NCBI GenBank assembly: GCA_033283385.1
Contig: JAWMQQ010000003.1
Coordinates: 620,001-684,000 of the forward strand
Source of the DNA: Mangrovimicrobium sp033283385
Lineage (GTDB): Bacteria > Pseudomonadota > Gammaproteobacteria > Pseudomonadales > Halieaceae
Length of the DNA: 64,000 nucleotides
Direction: 5' to 3'
Position numbers and translations under genes: made by a program. This document shows, piece after piece, positions 9,671 through 18,043 of the stretch. The notes under the pieces were generated by a model. It was not told where the DNA came from. It ran no database searches and saw nothing but the letters and a program-made list of their open reading frames with translations. The number at the start of each line of letters is the position of its first letter. Positions within the stretch are counted from its first letter, which is position 1.

Positions 9671-11092
9671 ATGAGTAACCGTCTGGCGAACAACTTCCAG
9701 TTCATCGATGTCGGCCGCAACGACCCCGACAAGCGCGCGCTGGAGTCACGTAAAAAGGAATACGCGGAGATCTACGACCCCTTCACCCGGGAGCAGGTCG
9801 CCGAGCAGTCGCACCGCTGCCTGGAGTGCGGTAACCCGTATTGCGAGTGGAAGTGCCCGGTGCACAACTTCATTCCCAACTGGCTGAAGCTGGTCGCCGA
9901 GGGCAACCTGTTCGAGGCGGCGGAGCTGAGCCACCAGACCAACACCCTGCCGGAAGTCTGCGGCCGCGTGTGCCCGCAGGACCGCCTGTGCGAGGGCGCC
10001 TGCACCCTGAACGACGGATTCGGCGCAGTGACCATCGGCGCCTCCGAGAAGTACATCACCGACACCGCCCTGGCCATGGGCTGGCGGCCGGACATGTCGG
10101 GCGTTGTTCAAACCGGCAGGAAAGTCGCCATCATCGGCGCCGGCCCCGCGGGCCTCGGCTGTGCCGACGTGCTGGCGCGCAATGGCGTCAAGCCCGTGGT
10201 GTTCGACCGCTACCCGGAGATCGGCGGCCTGCTGACCTTCGGCATTCCCGAATTCAAGCTGGAAAAACAGGTGATGGTGCGCCGCCGCGAGGTGTTCGAG
10301 GGCATGGGCATCGAGTTCCGCCTGAACACCGAGATCGGCACCGATGTCAGCATCGACGAACTGCTCTCCGAATACGACGCGGTATTCATGGGCATGGGCA
10401 CCTACACCTACATGAAGGGCGGTTTCCCCGGCGAAAACCTGCCCGGTGTCTACGAGGCGCTGCCCTACCTGATCGGCAACGTGAACCACAACCTGGGTTA
10501 CAAGCAGGACCCGGAAGCCTATGTGAACCTCAAGGGCAAGCGGGTCATCGTGCTCGGCGGCGGCGATACCGCCATGGACTGCGTGCGCACCGCAGTGCGG
10601 CAGCAGGCGGAAAAAGTCATCTGCGCCTACCGCCGCGACGAGAGCAACATGCCCGGATCGCGCCGCGAGGTGCAGAACGCTCGCGAGGAAGGCGTGGAAT
10701 TCCTGTTCAACCGCCAGCCGATCGAGGTGGTGGAGTACTTCGGCCAGGCCTGCGGCGTGAAAGTCGTCGAGACCGAACTGGGCGAACCGGACGCCGGCGG
10801 CCGCCGCCGCCCGCAGCCCATTCCCGGCAGCGAGCAGGTGATGGAGGCGGACGCGGTCATCATCGCCTTCGGTTTCCAGCCCAGCCCCGCTGACTGGTTC
10901 GCCGATGCGAAGGTGGAAATCAACGACTGGAAAGGCGTTGTCGCGGAGGAGCACCAGACCTACAAGTTCCAGACCAGCAACCCGAAGATATTTGCGGGCG
11001 GCGACATGGTGCGCGGTTCCGACCTGGTCGTGACCGCGATCTGGGAAGGGCGCCAGGCAGCGGAGGGTATTCTTGACTACCTTGGCGTCTAA
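9671..11092 (+). CDS. gltD: Glutamate synthase small subunit
   Basis: 473 residues. The N-terminal domain holds the cysteines for the 4Fe-4S clusters (CLECGNPYCEWKCP and CGRVCPQDRLCEGAC). An FAD Rossmann motif (GAGPAGLGCADVLARNG, about 156-172) and an NADPH motif (LGGGDTAMDC, about 296-305) follow. It passes NADPH electrons to the GltB FMN. It is spaced 24 bases after gltB, and its last 20 bases overlap the predicted hemE start. Confidence 0.97.
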   Translation: MSNRLANNFQFIDVGRNDPDKRALESRKKEYAEIYDPFTREQVAEQSHRCLECGNPYCEWKCPVHNFIPNWLKLVAEGNLFEAAELSHQTNTLPEVCGRVCPQDRLCEGACTLNDGFGAVTIGASEKYITDTALAMGWRPDMSGVVQTGRKVAIIGAGPAGLGCADVLARNGVKPVVFDRYPEIGGLLTFGIPEFKLEKQVMVRRREVFEGMGIEFRLNTEIGTDVSIDELLSEYDAVFMGMGTYTYMKGGFPGENLPGVYEALPYLIGNVNHNLGYKQDPEAYVNLKGKRVIVLGGGDTAMDCVRTAVRQQAEKVICAYRRDESNMPGSRREVQNAREEGVEFLFNRQPIEVVEYFGQACGVKVVETELGEPDAGGRRRPQPIPGSEQVMEADAVIIAFGFQPSPADWFADAKVEINDWKGVVAEEHQTYKFQTSNPKIFAGGDMVRGSDLVVTAIWEGRQAAEGILDYLGV

Positions 11093-12173
11093 GGCAGCCC
11101 CGCTGGCCGAGCTGAAGAACGACCGCTTCCTGCGCGCGCTGCGCCGGGAGCCGGTGGATCGCACCCCGGTCTGGATGATGCGCCAGGCGGGTCGCTACCT
11201 GCCCGAGTATCGCGCAACCCGCGAACAGGCGGGTTCGTTCCTGGACCTGTGCAAGAACGCGGAGCTGGCCTGCGAGGTCACCATGCAGCCCCTGCGCCGC
11301 TACCCCATGGACGCGGCGATCCTGTTTTCGGATATCCTCACCGTGCCCGACGCCCTCGGCCTGGGCCTCTACTTCGAGACCGGCGAGGGCCCGAAATTTC
11401 GCAAGACCGTGCGCAGCGAGGCAGACCTCGCCGGGCTGAACTCCATCAAGGCGGAGGACGACCTCGCCTACGTGATGAACGCCGTGCGCACCATCCGCGC
11501 CGAGCTCAATGGCATGGTGCCGCTGATCGGTTTCTCCGGCAGCCCCTGGACCCTGGCTACCTACATGGTCGAGGGCGGCTCCTCCAAGGACTTCGCCCAG
11601 GTCAAGGGCATGGCCTACGACAAGCCCGAGCTGATGCACGCCCTGCTCTCCCTGCTGGCCGACGCGGTCGCCGACTACCTCGGCGCCCAGGTGCGCGCCG
11701 GCGCACAGGCCCTGCAGATCTTCGATACCTGGGGCGGCAGCCTGTCCGCGGCGGCCTACAAGGAGTACTCGCTGAAGTACATGCAGCGGGTTATCGCCCG
11801 CCTGCACGCCCAGCCGGAAACCCGCGACGTCCCCACCATCGTCTTCACCAAGGGCGGCGGCCAGTGGCTGGGCGCTATCGCCGACTGCGGCGCCCAGGCC
11901 GTCGGCATCGACTGGACCACCGACATCGGCCTGGCCCGCGAGCAGGTGGGCGACCGCGTGGCCCTGCAGGGCAACATGGACCCGGCCATGCTGTTCGCCT
12001 CCCCGGCGCGCATCCGCGAGGAGGTTGCCACTATCCTCGCCGCCTACGGTCACGGCAGCGGCCACGTCTTCAACCTCGGCCACGGCATCACGCCGGGCGT
12101 CAATCCCGACCACGTCACGGCCTTCGTCGACGCGGTGCAGGAGCTCTCTCCTCAGTATCACCACGACGCCTGA
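11073..12173 (+). CDS. hemE: Uroporphyrinogen III decarboxylase
   Basis: 366 residues. It decarboxylates the four acetate groups of uroporphyrinogen III to give coproporphyrinogen III. The family signatures RTPVWMMRQAGRYLPEYR near the N-terminus and GFSGSPWTLATYMVEG in the middle are intact. The predicted start is TTG 11073, inside the end of gltD, with GGAGGG (11062-11067) five bases upstream; there is no ATG or GTG before the conserved region. Downstream is a repeat-filled gap facing convergent cysE. Confidence 0.96.
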   Translation: MTTLASKAAPLAELKNDRFLRALRREPVDRTPVWMMRQAGRYLPEYRATREQAGSFLDLCKNAELACEVTMQPLRRYPMDAAILFSDILTVPDALGLGLYFETGEGPKFRKTVRSEADLAGLNSIKAEDDLAYVMNAVRTIRAELNGMVPLIGFSGSPWTLATYMVEGGSSKDFAQVKGMAYDKPELMHALLSLLADAVADYLGAQVRAGAQALQIFDTWGGSLSAAAYKEYSLKYMQRVIARLHAQPETRDVPTIVFTKGGGQWLGAIADCGAQAVGIDWTTDIGLAREQVGDRVALQGNMDPAMLFASPARIREEVATILAAYGHGSGHVFNLGHGITPGVNPDHVTAFVDAVQELSPQYHHDA

Positions 12174-12196
12174 TCGGCTTCTGGTACCCCGTAGCC

Positions 12197-12274
12197 GGCG
12201 CTCGCGCGCACTACCCCCCGGGCTGCTCCAAAGCGTTTATAGTCGCCGCCCGGGGGGTAGTGCACGCGAGCGCC
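12197..12274 (+). repeat. Conserved-core hairpin repeat, copy 1
   Basis: The 24 nt centre at 12224-12247 contains CTCCAAAGCGTTTATAGTCG. It is flanked by 27 bp arms at 12197-12223 and 12248-12274 that are reverse complements with a single mismatch. The arm sequence is not shared with the other loci. The right flank reads TCGCACCGCGGTGC. Confidence 0.93.
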
Positions 12275-12340
12275 TCGCACCGCGGTGCGCACTTCCTGCA
12301 AGCAGTCATTCCCGGGATCGATGCATCCGGCGCTGGACGC

Positions 12341-12416
12341 GGCGTCCGCGCGCACAGCCCCCGGTCTGCTCCAAAGCGTTTATAGTCGCCGCCCGGGGGC
12401 TGTGCGCGCGAACGCC
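12341..12416 (+). repeat. Conserved-core hairpin repeat, copy 2
   Basis: Centre at 12367-12390, identical to that of copy 1. The 26 bp arms at 12341-12366 and 12391-12416 pair with two mismatches. It lies 66 bases after copy 1 in the same orientation, with the same right flank (TCGCACCGCGGT). Confidence 0.93.
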
Positions 12417-12566
12417 TCGCACCGCGGTACATCGCAGACGCGACGGCGTGCGGCTGAACGCCTACCGCCGCGGTTCATCGGGCAAGCGAGTGCTTTCGGG
12501 AGCAGTGCGCGCTGCGGCTTCGCGCGGGGAGGTGCCTCAACGAATCGGGTCACACCACCGCAGCAA

Positions 12567-12643
12567 GGCGAGCGGGGTTCATGCGGTCCCGCTGCGACTA
12601 TAAACGCTTTGGAGCCAGCGGGGCCGCATGAACCCCGCTCGCC
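12567..12643 (-). repeat. Conserved-core hairpin repeat, copy 3 (inverted)
   Basis: Centre at 12593-12617 in reverse orientation. The 26 bp arms at 12567-12592 and 12618-12643 pair with one mismatch. In core orientation that mismatch is C opposite A, six bases from the centre, as in copies 5 and 6. It ends 23 bases before the cysE stop. Confidence 0.93.
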
Positions 12644-12666
12644 GGGCTACGGAGTAACAGCCCGCG

Positions 12667-13497
12667 TCAGTTCTGCCCCTCGACCCGCCGTGCCTCCTGC
12701 TCGCCGGAATCGCAGCAGAAGTCGTGCTCCATATCCAGCGCCGGCGACTGCGACGCCGGGCGGCCGACGATCTTGGCGGGAACGCCGGCGACCGTGGTGT
12801 GCGGCGGCACCTCCTCGAGCACGACACTGCCGGCCCCGACCTTGGCGCCCTCGCCCACCCGGATGTTGCCGAGAATCTTGGCCCCGGCGCTGATCAGCAC
12901 GCCGTCGCCGATCTTCGGGTGGCGGTCGCCGTCCTCCTTGCCGGTGCCGCCAAGGGTCACCGATTGCAGGATGGAGACATTGTTGCCGACTACCGCGGTC
13001 TCGCCGATGACCAGGCCGGTGGCGTGGTCCAGCATGATGCCGCGGCCCATGCGGGCGGCGGGGTGGATGTCCACGCCGAACTGCACCGAGACGCGGTTCT
13101 GGAAGAACAGGCCCATGGACTGGCGGCCGTGGGTCCACAGCCAGTGGGCGATGCGGTGGCTCTGCAGGGCGTGGAAGCCCTTGAAGTAGAGGAACGGGAT
13201 GTACAGCTCGTGGGAGGCGGAATCGCGATCCACTACCGCCAGCAGGTCGGCGCGCACCGCCTCGCGGATATTGTTGTCGTCCTCCAGCGCCTGCAGCATG
13301 ACCTCGCGCAGCAGCAGCGAGGTGACCGTCGGGCTGTCCAGCTGGCTGGCGAGGTGGAAGCTGAGCGCGCACTCGAGGGTCTTGTGGTTGAGAATGGTCG
13401 AGTGCAGGAAGCTGGCCAGGATCGGCTCTTCCTGTGCGTGCTTCTCGGTCTCGGCGCGAATGCGATCCCAGACCGGGTCGGGATGCTTGGGTGTCAT
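12667..13497 (-). CDS. cysE: Serine O-acetyltransferase
   Basis: 276 residues. The N-terminal helical domain (about 1-140) and the C-terminal left-handed beta-helix of hexapeptide repeats (about 145-235, with IHPAARMGRGIMLDHATGLVIGE) are typical of CysE. It makes O-acetylserine from serine and acetyl-CoA for cysteine synthesis. The His/Asp pair of the active site is in the segment DIHPAARMGRGIMLDHATG. It begins 33 bases after the trmB-like gene on the same strand, so the two are probably co-transcribed. Confidence 0.96.
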   Translation of the reverse strand: MTPKHPDPVWDRIRAETEKHAQEEPILASFLHSTILNHKTLECALSFHLASQLDSPTVTSLLLREVMLQALEDDNNIREAVRADLLAVVDRDSASHELYIPFLYFKGFHALQSHRIAHWLWTHGRQSMGLFFQNRVSVQFGVDIHPAARMGRGIMLDHATGLVIGETAVVGNNVSILQSVTLGGTGKEDGDRHPKIGDGVLISAGAKILGNIRVGEGAKVGAGSVVLEEVPPHTTVAGVPAKIVGRPASQSPALDMEHDFCCDSGEQEARRVEGQN

Positions 13498-13530
13498 TTC
13501 GATTCCTCGCGTTGGACGGTGGACTGTAGC

Positions 13531-14202
13531 TTATCTGCCCGCGTTCGTCACGGCGGCGCTACTGCGGTAGGACCACAGCGCGTGCCCGCTGTCGCGATAT
13601 TTCTGCTCGAAAAGCGTCAGCGGCGGGCGGCCCTGGACCTGTGCGACCGCACCGCAGCGGCCCGCGAGGTGCATCGCCAGGCCGAATTCCTCGACATAGG
13701 TCTGCCAGTTCGAGCGCAGTTCGATACTACCCCCTAGTTGCAACAGTCGCGTGAACGCCGGATGACCGTGTACCCGGCGCTGCAGGTGTTTGCCCTTGGG
13801 CCAGGGGTTGGGGTAGAGCAGGTAGTGGTATTCCAGCCCGAGGCCCTCGCGCAGCAGGATGGCCCAGATGTCCTCGACGTCGGCGCGCAGCATCAGGTAG
13901 TTGTCGTGCTCCCCGGCAATGTGACGCTCCAGCCGGTGGGCGGATCGGTCTACGCCGACGACCAGGTGCCCCGGGTGCCGCGCGGCCAGCAGCGCGGTGC
14001 TCTGCCCCGTGCCGCAGAAGGAATCCATCACCAGTGGCCGGCGCCGCTCTGCCAGCGCCGCCAGCAATCGGGCGGCGGCCTCTTCGGCGTGGGGCGCAGG
14101 CGGGCGGCGGTACTCGCAGGCCAGGTGTTTGGCCACGGTCTGCGCCAGCCGCGGGTGCAGGCCGGGCTGGTTGCTGCTGACCTCGCGCGATCGATTCTCC
14201 AT
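13531..14202 (-). CDS. TrmB-like SAM-dependent methyltransferase
   Basis: 223 residues. It resembles tRNA (guanine-N7) methyltransferase TrmB: a SAM-binding segment VMDSFCGTGQST (about 58-69), a motif YPNPWPKGKHLQRR corresponding to FPDPWxKxxHxKRR, and a C-terminal LFEQKYRDSGHALW corresponding to TxFExxxxxxGH. The canonical EIGFGxG SAM loop is replaced by DSFCGTGQ, so this is probably a paralogue of unknown substrate rather than TrmB itself. It is cotranscribed with cysE and divergent from the acyltransferase gene at 14289. Confidence 0.75.
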   Translation of the reverse strand: MENRSREVSSNQPGLHPRLAQTVAKHLACEYRRPPAPHAEEAAARLLAALAERRRPLVMDSFCGTGQSTALLAARHPGHLVVGVDRSAHRLERHIAGEHDNYLMLRADVEDIWAILLREGLGLEYHYLLYPNPWPKGKHLQRRVHGHPAFTRLLQLGGSIELRSNWQTYVEEFGLAMHLAGRCGAVAQVQGRPPLTLFEQKYRDSGHALWSYRSSAAVTNAGR

Positions 14203-14288
14203 GCTCAGGCGCTCGCCGCGCCGGCGGCGTTGCCGCGACCCGCTGGCGTTGTCATCATAGCCCCTCTTTTAATGGTGGGCGGAACACG

Positions 14289-15032
14289 ATGCGCAAAGAC
14301 CTCAGGCCCTGGTGGTTGAAGAAGCTGTACCTGGGCTTTCGCCACTGGTACACCGAGTATTTCCTGCGGCCACAGTGCGCCTCGCTGGGCCCGTACCACA
14401 CGGTGATGAAACCCTGGTACGTCAAAATCTCCGGCGAGAATATCCATATCGGCCGCAGTTTTACCGCCATCGCCGAGCCCTACAGCCGCGTGGAGATCGG
14501 CGTGTGGGGCCGCGAGCACGGCGGCGGCCGCATCGAGATCGGCGACTGCGTGTTGATGAGCCCCGGCTCCCGGGTCAGCGCCTCGGACGAAGTCGTCATC
14601 GGCGATGGCACCATGTTCGCCAACGGCGCCTATGTCACCGACTGCGACTGGCACTCCCTCTACGACCGCACCTGCCGCGACGAGCGCGTCGCGCCGGTGC
14701 GCATCGGCCGCAACGTCTGGCTGGGCGATCACGCCACGGTGCTGAAGGGTGTGACCATTGGCGAGAACTCCGTGGTCGCCGCCCGTGCCGTGGTCACCCG
14801 CGACGTGCCCGCCAACACGGTGGTGGCGGGAAACCCGGCGAAGGTGGTCAAGACGCTCGACCCGGAGCACGGCTTCACCACCCGCATGGATTACTTTGCC
14901 GACCCCGAGGGGCTGGAGCGCTTCTTCGAGCAGGTGGACCGCGACGTGCTGGCGGGCAACAGCCTCTGGCGCTGGCTGTGGTCTGTCGTCTATCCCGCCT
15001 CGCGCCGGCACGGCGACGATCAGTCGGCGTAG
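14289..15032 (+). CDS. Hexapeptide-repeat acyltransferase
   Basis: 247 residues. The middle (about 45-190) is a left-handed beta-helix of hexapeptide repeats (ISGENIHIGRS, IEIGDCVLMSPGSRVSASDEVVIGDGT, VRIGRNVWLGDHATVLKGVTIGENSVV) ending in the typical AGNPAKVVK. This is the fold of maltose/galactoside O-acetyltransferase-type enzymes; the acceptor cannot be told. The basic N-terminus and a C-terminal aromatic helix might contact membrane. Its last 13 bases overlap the end of convergent rpiA. Confidence 0.8.
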   Translation: MRKDLRPWWLKKLYLGFRHWYTEYFLRPQCASLGPYHTVMKPWYVKISGENIHIGRSFTAIAEPYSRVEIGVWGREHGGGRIEIGDCVLMSPGSRVSASDEVVIGDGTMFANGAYVTDCDWHSLYDRTCRDERVAPVRIGRNVWLGDHATVLKGVTIGENSVVAARAVVTRDVPANTVVAGNPAKVVKTLDPEHGFTTRMDYFADPEGLERFFEQVDRDVLAGNSLWRWLWSVVYPASRRHGDDQSA

Positions 15033-15694
15033 AGCGTCTCGACGCCGCTGGCCGTTCCCAGCAGCAGCACGTCCGCGGGGCGCAGGGCGAACAAACCGTT
15101 GGTCACCACGCCGGTGATGCCGTTGATCCTGTCCTCGGTGGCCAGCGGCTGCGGGATGGGGAAGTTGTACACGTCGAGAATCACGTTGCCGTTGTCGGTC
15201 ACCACGCCCTCGCGGTAGACCGGCTCGCCGCCCAGCCTGACCAGCTCCCGCGCCACATAGCTGCGCGCCATGGGAATGACTTCCACCGGCAGCGGGAAGC
15301 CGCCCAGGGTGTGGACCAGCTTGGATTCGTCCGCGATGCAGATGAATTTCTTCGCCACCGCGGCGACGATTTTCTCCCGCGTCAGCGCGGCGCCGCCGCC
15401 CTTGATCAACTGCAGGGCGCGGTTGCTCTCGTCGGCGCCGTCGATATAGAACTCGATCTCGTCGACCGAGTTGAGGTCTTCAACCAGGATGCCGTGGCTG
15501 CGCAGGCGCTCTGCGGACGCCTCCGAGCTGGCGACGGTGGCGCCGATCAACCCTTTTACGCTGGCCAGGCAGTCGATGAAGCGGTTCGCGGTCGAGCCGG
15601 TACCGATGCCCAGCACGGTGTCGCCGTCGAGGTGCGGGCGGATATACTCCAGTGCCGCCTCGGCCACTGCCTGTTTCAGTTCGTCCTGGGTCAT
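15020..15694 (-). CDS. rpiA: Ribose-5-phosphate isomerase A
   Basis: 224 residues, normal length. It interconverts ribose 5-phosphate and ribulose 5-phosphate. Visible signatures are the phosphate loop GIGTGSTANRFID, the active-site DEIEFYIDGADE, KGGGAALTREKIVA and the C-terminal GITGVVTNGLFALRPADVLLLG. It is monocistronic, with a TATAAT -10 box about 30 bases upstream of the start. Confidence 0.97.
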   Translation of the reverse strand: MTQDELKQAVAEAALEYIRPHLDGDTVLGIGTGSTANRFIDCLASVKGLIGATVASSEASAERLRSHGILVEDLNSVDEIEFYIDGADESNRALQLIKGGGAALTREKIVAAVAKKFICIADESKLVHTLGGFPLPVEVIPMARSYVARELVRLGGEPVYREGVVTDNGNVILDVYNFPIPQPLATEDRINGITGVVTNGLFALRPADVLLLGTASGVETLYAD

Positions 15695-15724
15695 CGTCGG
15701 CTCCCGCCCGTGTGCTGGACCGGC

Positions 15725-15730
15725 ATTATA
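15725..15730 (-). promoter_or_regulatory. Predicted -10 box of rpiA
   Basis: A perfect TATAAT on the minus strand, 30 bases before the rpiA ATG. I could not find a good -35 at 16-18 bases, so only the -10 is called. Confidence 0.4.
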
Positions 15731-15857
15731 GGCCAGCCGGCTCGCCGGTTGCAGGCATGATCGCTCTCGACCTTCGCTTCGTGGCGCACTTCGCCTGCCT
15801 TCTCATTATCCGGCTTGCTGCGCTCGGTGGATGCGAGAGCATCGAGCCCTGAAATCC

Positions 15858-15934
15858 GGCGCCTGGGTAGAATGCGCCCTCGCTTGCTCCAAAGCGTTTA
15901 TAGTCGCCGCGAGGGCGCATTCTACCCAGGCGCC
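15858..15934 (+). repeat. Conserved-core hairpin repeat, copy 4 (perfect arms)
   Basis: Centre at 15884-15908 (25 nt). The 26 bp arms at 15858-15883 and 15909-15934 are perfect reverse complements. The arm begins GGCGCCTGGGTAGAATG, unlike any other copy in the window. Right flank TCGCATCG. Confidence 0.95.
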
Positions 15935-16131
15935 TCGCATCGCTCGCGCATGCGTGAATCGGAGCGACGCGGCGCAAACTGCGGAGCCAGGTGCGGGCGA
16001 CGCAGGCGCATCGCCCTCGCCGGTGTGGATCGGGGTGGTGCGGGCATACCGCGGAACGAGCAGGCAGACGCTGCATCCGCTTCGCACTCTTCGGCGCGGA
16101 TCGGAGCGACCCAGGTCATACCGCGGTACAA

Positions 16132-16210
16132 GGTGGCCGGCGGTGCAGGCGGTCCCGCGGCGACTATAAACGCTTTGGAGCCAGCGGGGCTGCCTGCACC
16201 GCCGGCCACC
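16132..16210 (-). repeat. Conserved-core hairpin repeat, copy 5 (inverted)
   Basis: Centre at 16159-16183 in reverse orientation. The 27 bp arms at 16132-16158 and 16184-16210 pair with two wobble-type mismatches. The arm begins GGTGGCCGGCGGTGCAGG, unlike its partner copy 4. Confidence 0.93.
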
Positions 16211-16338
16211 GAACTACAGCGCTCCACCCCGGCGTCACTCCGATCCCGCGCACCGGCAAGGGCCGAAAGAGCGAGAGGGCTGGTAATCTGCCGCCGCTTC
16301 ATTAACATGGCCGCTTCGATAAGAACCGGTGAGCGACC

Positions 16339-17868
16339 ATGCCCCACACCTATATCAAGCGCATCCTCGACGCCCGCGTCTACGACGTGGCGCGCGAGAC
16401 GCCCGTGGATTACGCGGAGCTGATGTCGCGGCGCCTGGACAACAAGGTGTGGCTCAAGCGCGAGGACCTGCAGCCGGTGTTCTCCTTCAAGCTGCGCGGC
16501 GCCTACAACAAGATGCACCGGCTCAGCGAGGAGCAGCGGGCGCGCGGAGTGGTGGCGGCTTCGGCGGGCAACCACGCCCAGGGCCTGGCGATGGCGGCGC
16601 AGAAGATGCATGTGAAGGCGACCATCGTGATGCCGCGCACCACCCCGGCGATCAAGGTCGATGCCGTGCGCAACCGCGGCGCGCGGGTGGTGCTGCAGGG
16701 CGACACCTTCGACGAGGCGGCGGCCTACGCGACGAAACTGGTGGAAGAAAAGGGCATGACCTATGTGCATCCCTTCGACGATCCGGACGTGATCGCCGGC
16801 CAGGGTACGGTGGGCATGGAGATCGTGCGCCAGCACCAGGAGCCGCTGGACGCCCTTTTCGTACCGGTGGGCGGTGGCGGGCTGTTGGCCGGTGTCGCCG
16901 CGTATGTGAAATACGTGTGGCCCGAAACCCGGATCATCGGTGTTGAGCCCGACGACGCGGCCTGCCTGAAAATCGCGATGGAGAAGGGCCGGCGGGCGCG
17001 CCTGCCCGAGGTGGGCCTGTTCGCCGATGGCTGCGCGGTGGCGCAGATCGGCAAGGAGACCTTCCGCGTCATCCGCAAGCTGGTGGACGAGGTCATCACC
17101 GTCAGCAGCGACGAGATGTGCGCCGCGATCAAGGATATCTTCGAGGATACCCGCAGCATTGCGGAACCGGCGGGCGCGCTGGCGCTGGCCGGCATGAAGA
17201 GCTACGTGGAGCGCACCGGCGTGCAGGGGCAGAACCTGCTGGCGATCGTCAGCGGCGCCAATACCAACTTCGACCGCCTGCGCTATATCTCCGAGCGCAC
17301 GGAGATCGGCGAGCGGCGCGAGGCCGTCCTGTCCGTCACCATTCCGGAGCGCCCGGGCAGCTTCCGCGCCTTCTGCCATGCGCTGGGCAAGCGCAATATC
17401 ACCGAGTTCAACTACCGCTACGCGGACCCGGGCTCCGCACAGGTATTTGTCGGGTTGTCGGTGCTTCCCGGCGGCAACGACCTCGCCGAGCTGCTGCAGG
17501 CACTGGAAGAGCAGGGTTACCGCCCGGAGGACCTCACCGACAACGAGGTCGCCAAGCTGCATGTGCGCTACATGGTCGGGGGCCATGCGCCGGCGGATCT
17601 CGCCAATGAGCGGGTCTACCGGGTGGAGTTTCCCGAGCGCCCCGGCACCCTGGCGAAGTTCCTCTCCGGCCTCGGCCAGCGCTGGAACATCTCCATGTTC
17701 CACTACCGCAACCACGGCGCCGCCTACGGTCGCATCCTGGTCGGCGTGCAGGTCGAAAAAGGGGAGCGGCGCGAATTCGAGAAGGTGCTGGACGGTATCG
17801 GCTACCCCTACTCGGACGAAAGCGGCAACCTCGCGTACCGGCTTTACCTGGGGCAACGCGACCAATGA
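16339..17868 (+). CDS. ilvA: Threonine ammonia-lyase, biosynthetic
   Basis: 509 residues. This PLP enzyme makes 2-oxobutanoate from threonine, the first step toward isoleucine. The PLP lysine is Lys51 in SFKLRGAYNK, the substrate loop is SAGNHAQGLA and the PLP phosphate loop is GGGGLLAG. Two ACT-like regulatory domains fill about 330-500, the form inhibited by isoleucine. It stands alone downstream of repeat copy 5. Confidence 0.97.
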   Translation: MPHTYIKRILDARVYDVARETPVDYAELMSRRLDNKVWLKREDLQPVFSFKLRGAYNKMHRLSEEQRARGVVAASAGNHAQGLAMAAQKMHVKATIVMPRTTPAIKVDAVRNRGARVVLQGDTFDEAAAYATKLVEEKGMTYVHPFDDPDVIAGQGTVGMEIVRQHQEPLDALFVPVGGGGLLAGVAAYVKYVWPETRIIGVEPDDAACLKIAMEKGRRARLPEVGLFADGCAVAQIGKETFRVIRKLVDEVITVSSDEMCAAIKDIFEDTRSIAEPAGALALAGMKSYVERTGVQGQNLLAIVSGANTNFDRLRYISERTEIGERREAVLSVTIPERPGSFRAFCHALGKRNITEFNYRYADPGSAQVFVGLSVLPGGNDLAELLQALEEQGYRPEDLTDNEVAKLHVRYMVGGHAPADLANERVYRVEFPERPGTLAKFLSGLGQRWNISMFHYRNHGAAYGRILVGVQVEKGERREFEKVLDGIGYPYSDESGNLAYRLYLGQRDQ

Positions 17869-17937
17869 ACGGCTAGCGGCAAAAAAAATTCCAGAAAACG
17901 TGCGATTTTTTGGTGCACGCTATAGACATTGAAAAGC

Positions 17938-17956
17938 TTTGTGAAATAATCACAAA
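17938..17956. promoter_or_regulatory. Inverted repeat TTTGTGA-N5-TCACAAA in an AT-rich promoter region
   Basis: A perfect 7-bp inverted repeat with a five-base AATAA centre. The left half plus centre forms an extended -10-like TGAAATAAT at 17942-17950. It lies about 90 bases upstream of the small ORF at 18044, in a stretch much richer in A+T than its surroundings. A 7-bp hairpin, GGTTGAG/CTCAACC at 17964-17984, follows. It resembles a CRP-type half-site pair, but the spacer is five rather than six. Operator function is a guess. Confidence 0.35.
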
Positions 17957-18043
17957 AGTTAGTGGTTGAGATAGTGGCTCAACCGCGGCGGTACAGGCCC
18001 CTTCAGAAGGGCCAGACCTTGGACGTGAAGAGAGTGAACCAGC

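Larger units (their letters stand above)
12174..12666. other. Intergenic region with three conserved-core repeats
   Basis: This 493-base gap between convergent hemE and cysE codes for no convincing protein. It holds three copies of the conserved-core, variable-arm repeat: two in direct orientation, then one inverted. The 150 bases between the second and third copies (12417-12566) hold only degenerate pieces such as ACCGCGGTAC. Confidence 0.8.
15695..16338. other. Intergenic region with two conserved-core repeats
   Basis: This 644-base gap lies between divergent rpiA and ilvA, so it should hold both promoters. It carries conserved-core copies 4 and 5 in opposite orientations. The 197 bases between them include short duplicated pieces, for example CATACCGCGG twice and two copies of GATCGGAGCGAC/GAATCGGAGCGAC. 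No protein-coding gene is convincing here. Confidence 0.75.

Noticed and set aside
12025..12603. Protein-like frames across the hemE-cysE gap
   Set aside because: They are translations of the repeats (recurring KAFIVAAR or LLQSVYSRR words) and have no start signals.
12197..12643. The repeats as a small CRISPR array or simple terminators
   Set aside because: Spacing is irregular, copies differ in orientation and arms are palindromic, so not CRISPR. There are no U-runs after the stems, and one locus lies between divergent genes, so intrinsic termination alone does not explain them.
15922..17865. A 647-residue open frame on the minus strand over ilvA
   Set aside because: It is antisense to a complete ilvA, has the low-complexity His/Leu/Gly-rich composition of GC-rich shadow frames, and no recognisable domain.
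17938..17956. A consensus CRP site
   Set aside because: The half-sites TGTGA and TCACA are five bases apart, whereas CRP sites have six; kept only as an unassigned inverted repeat.
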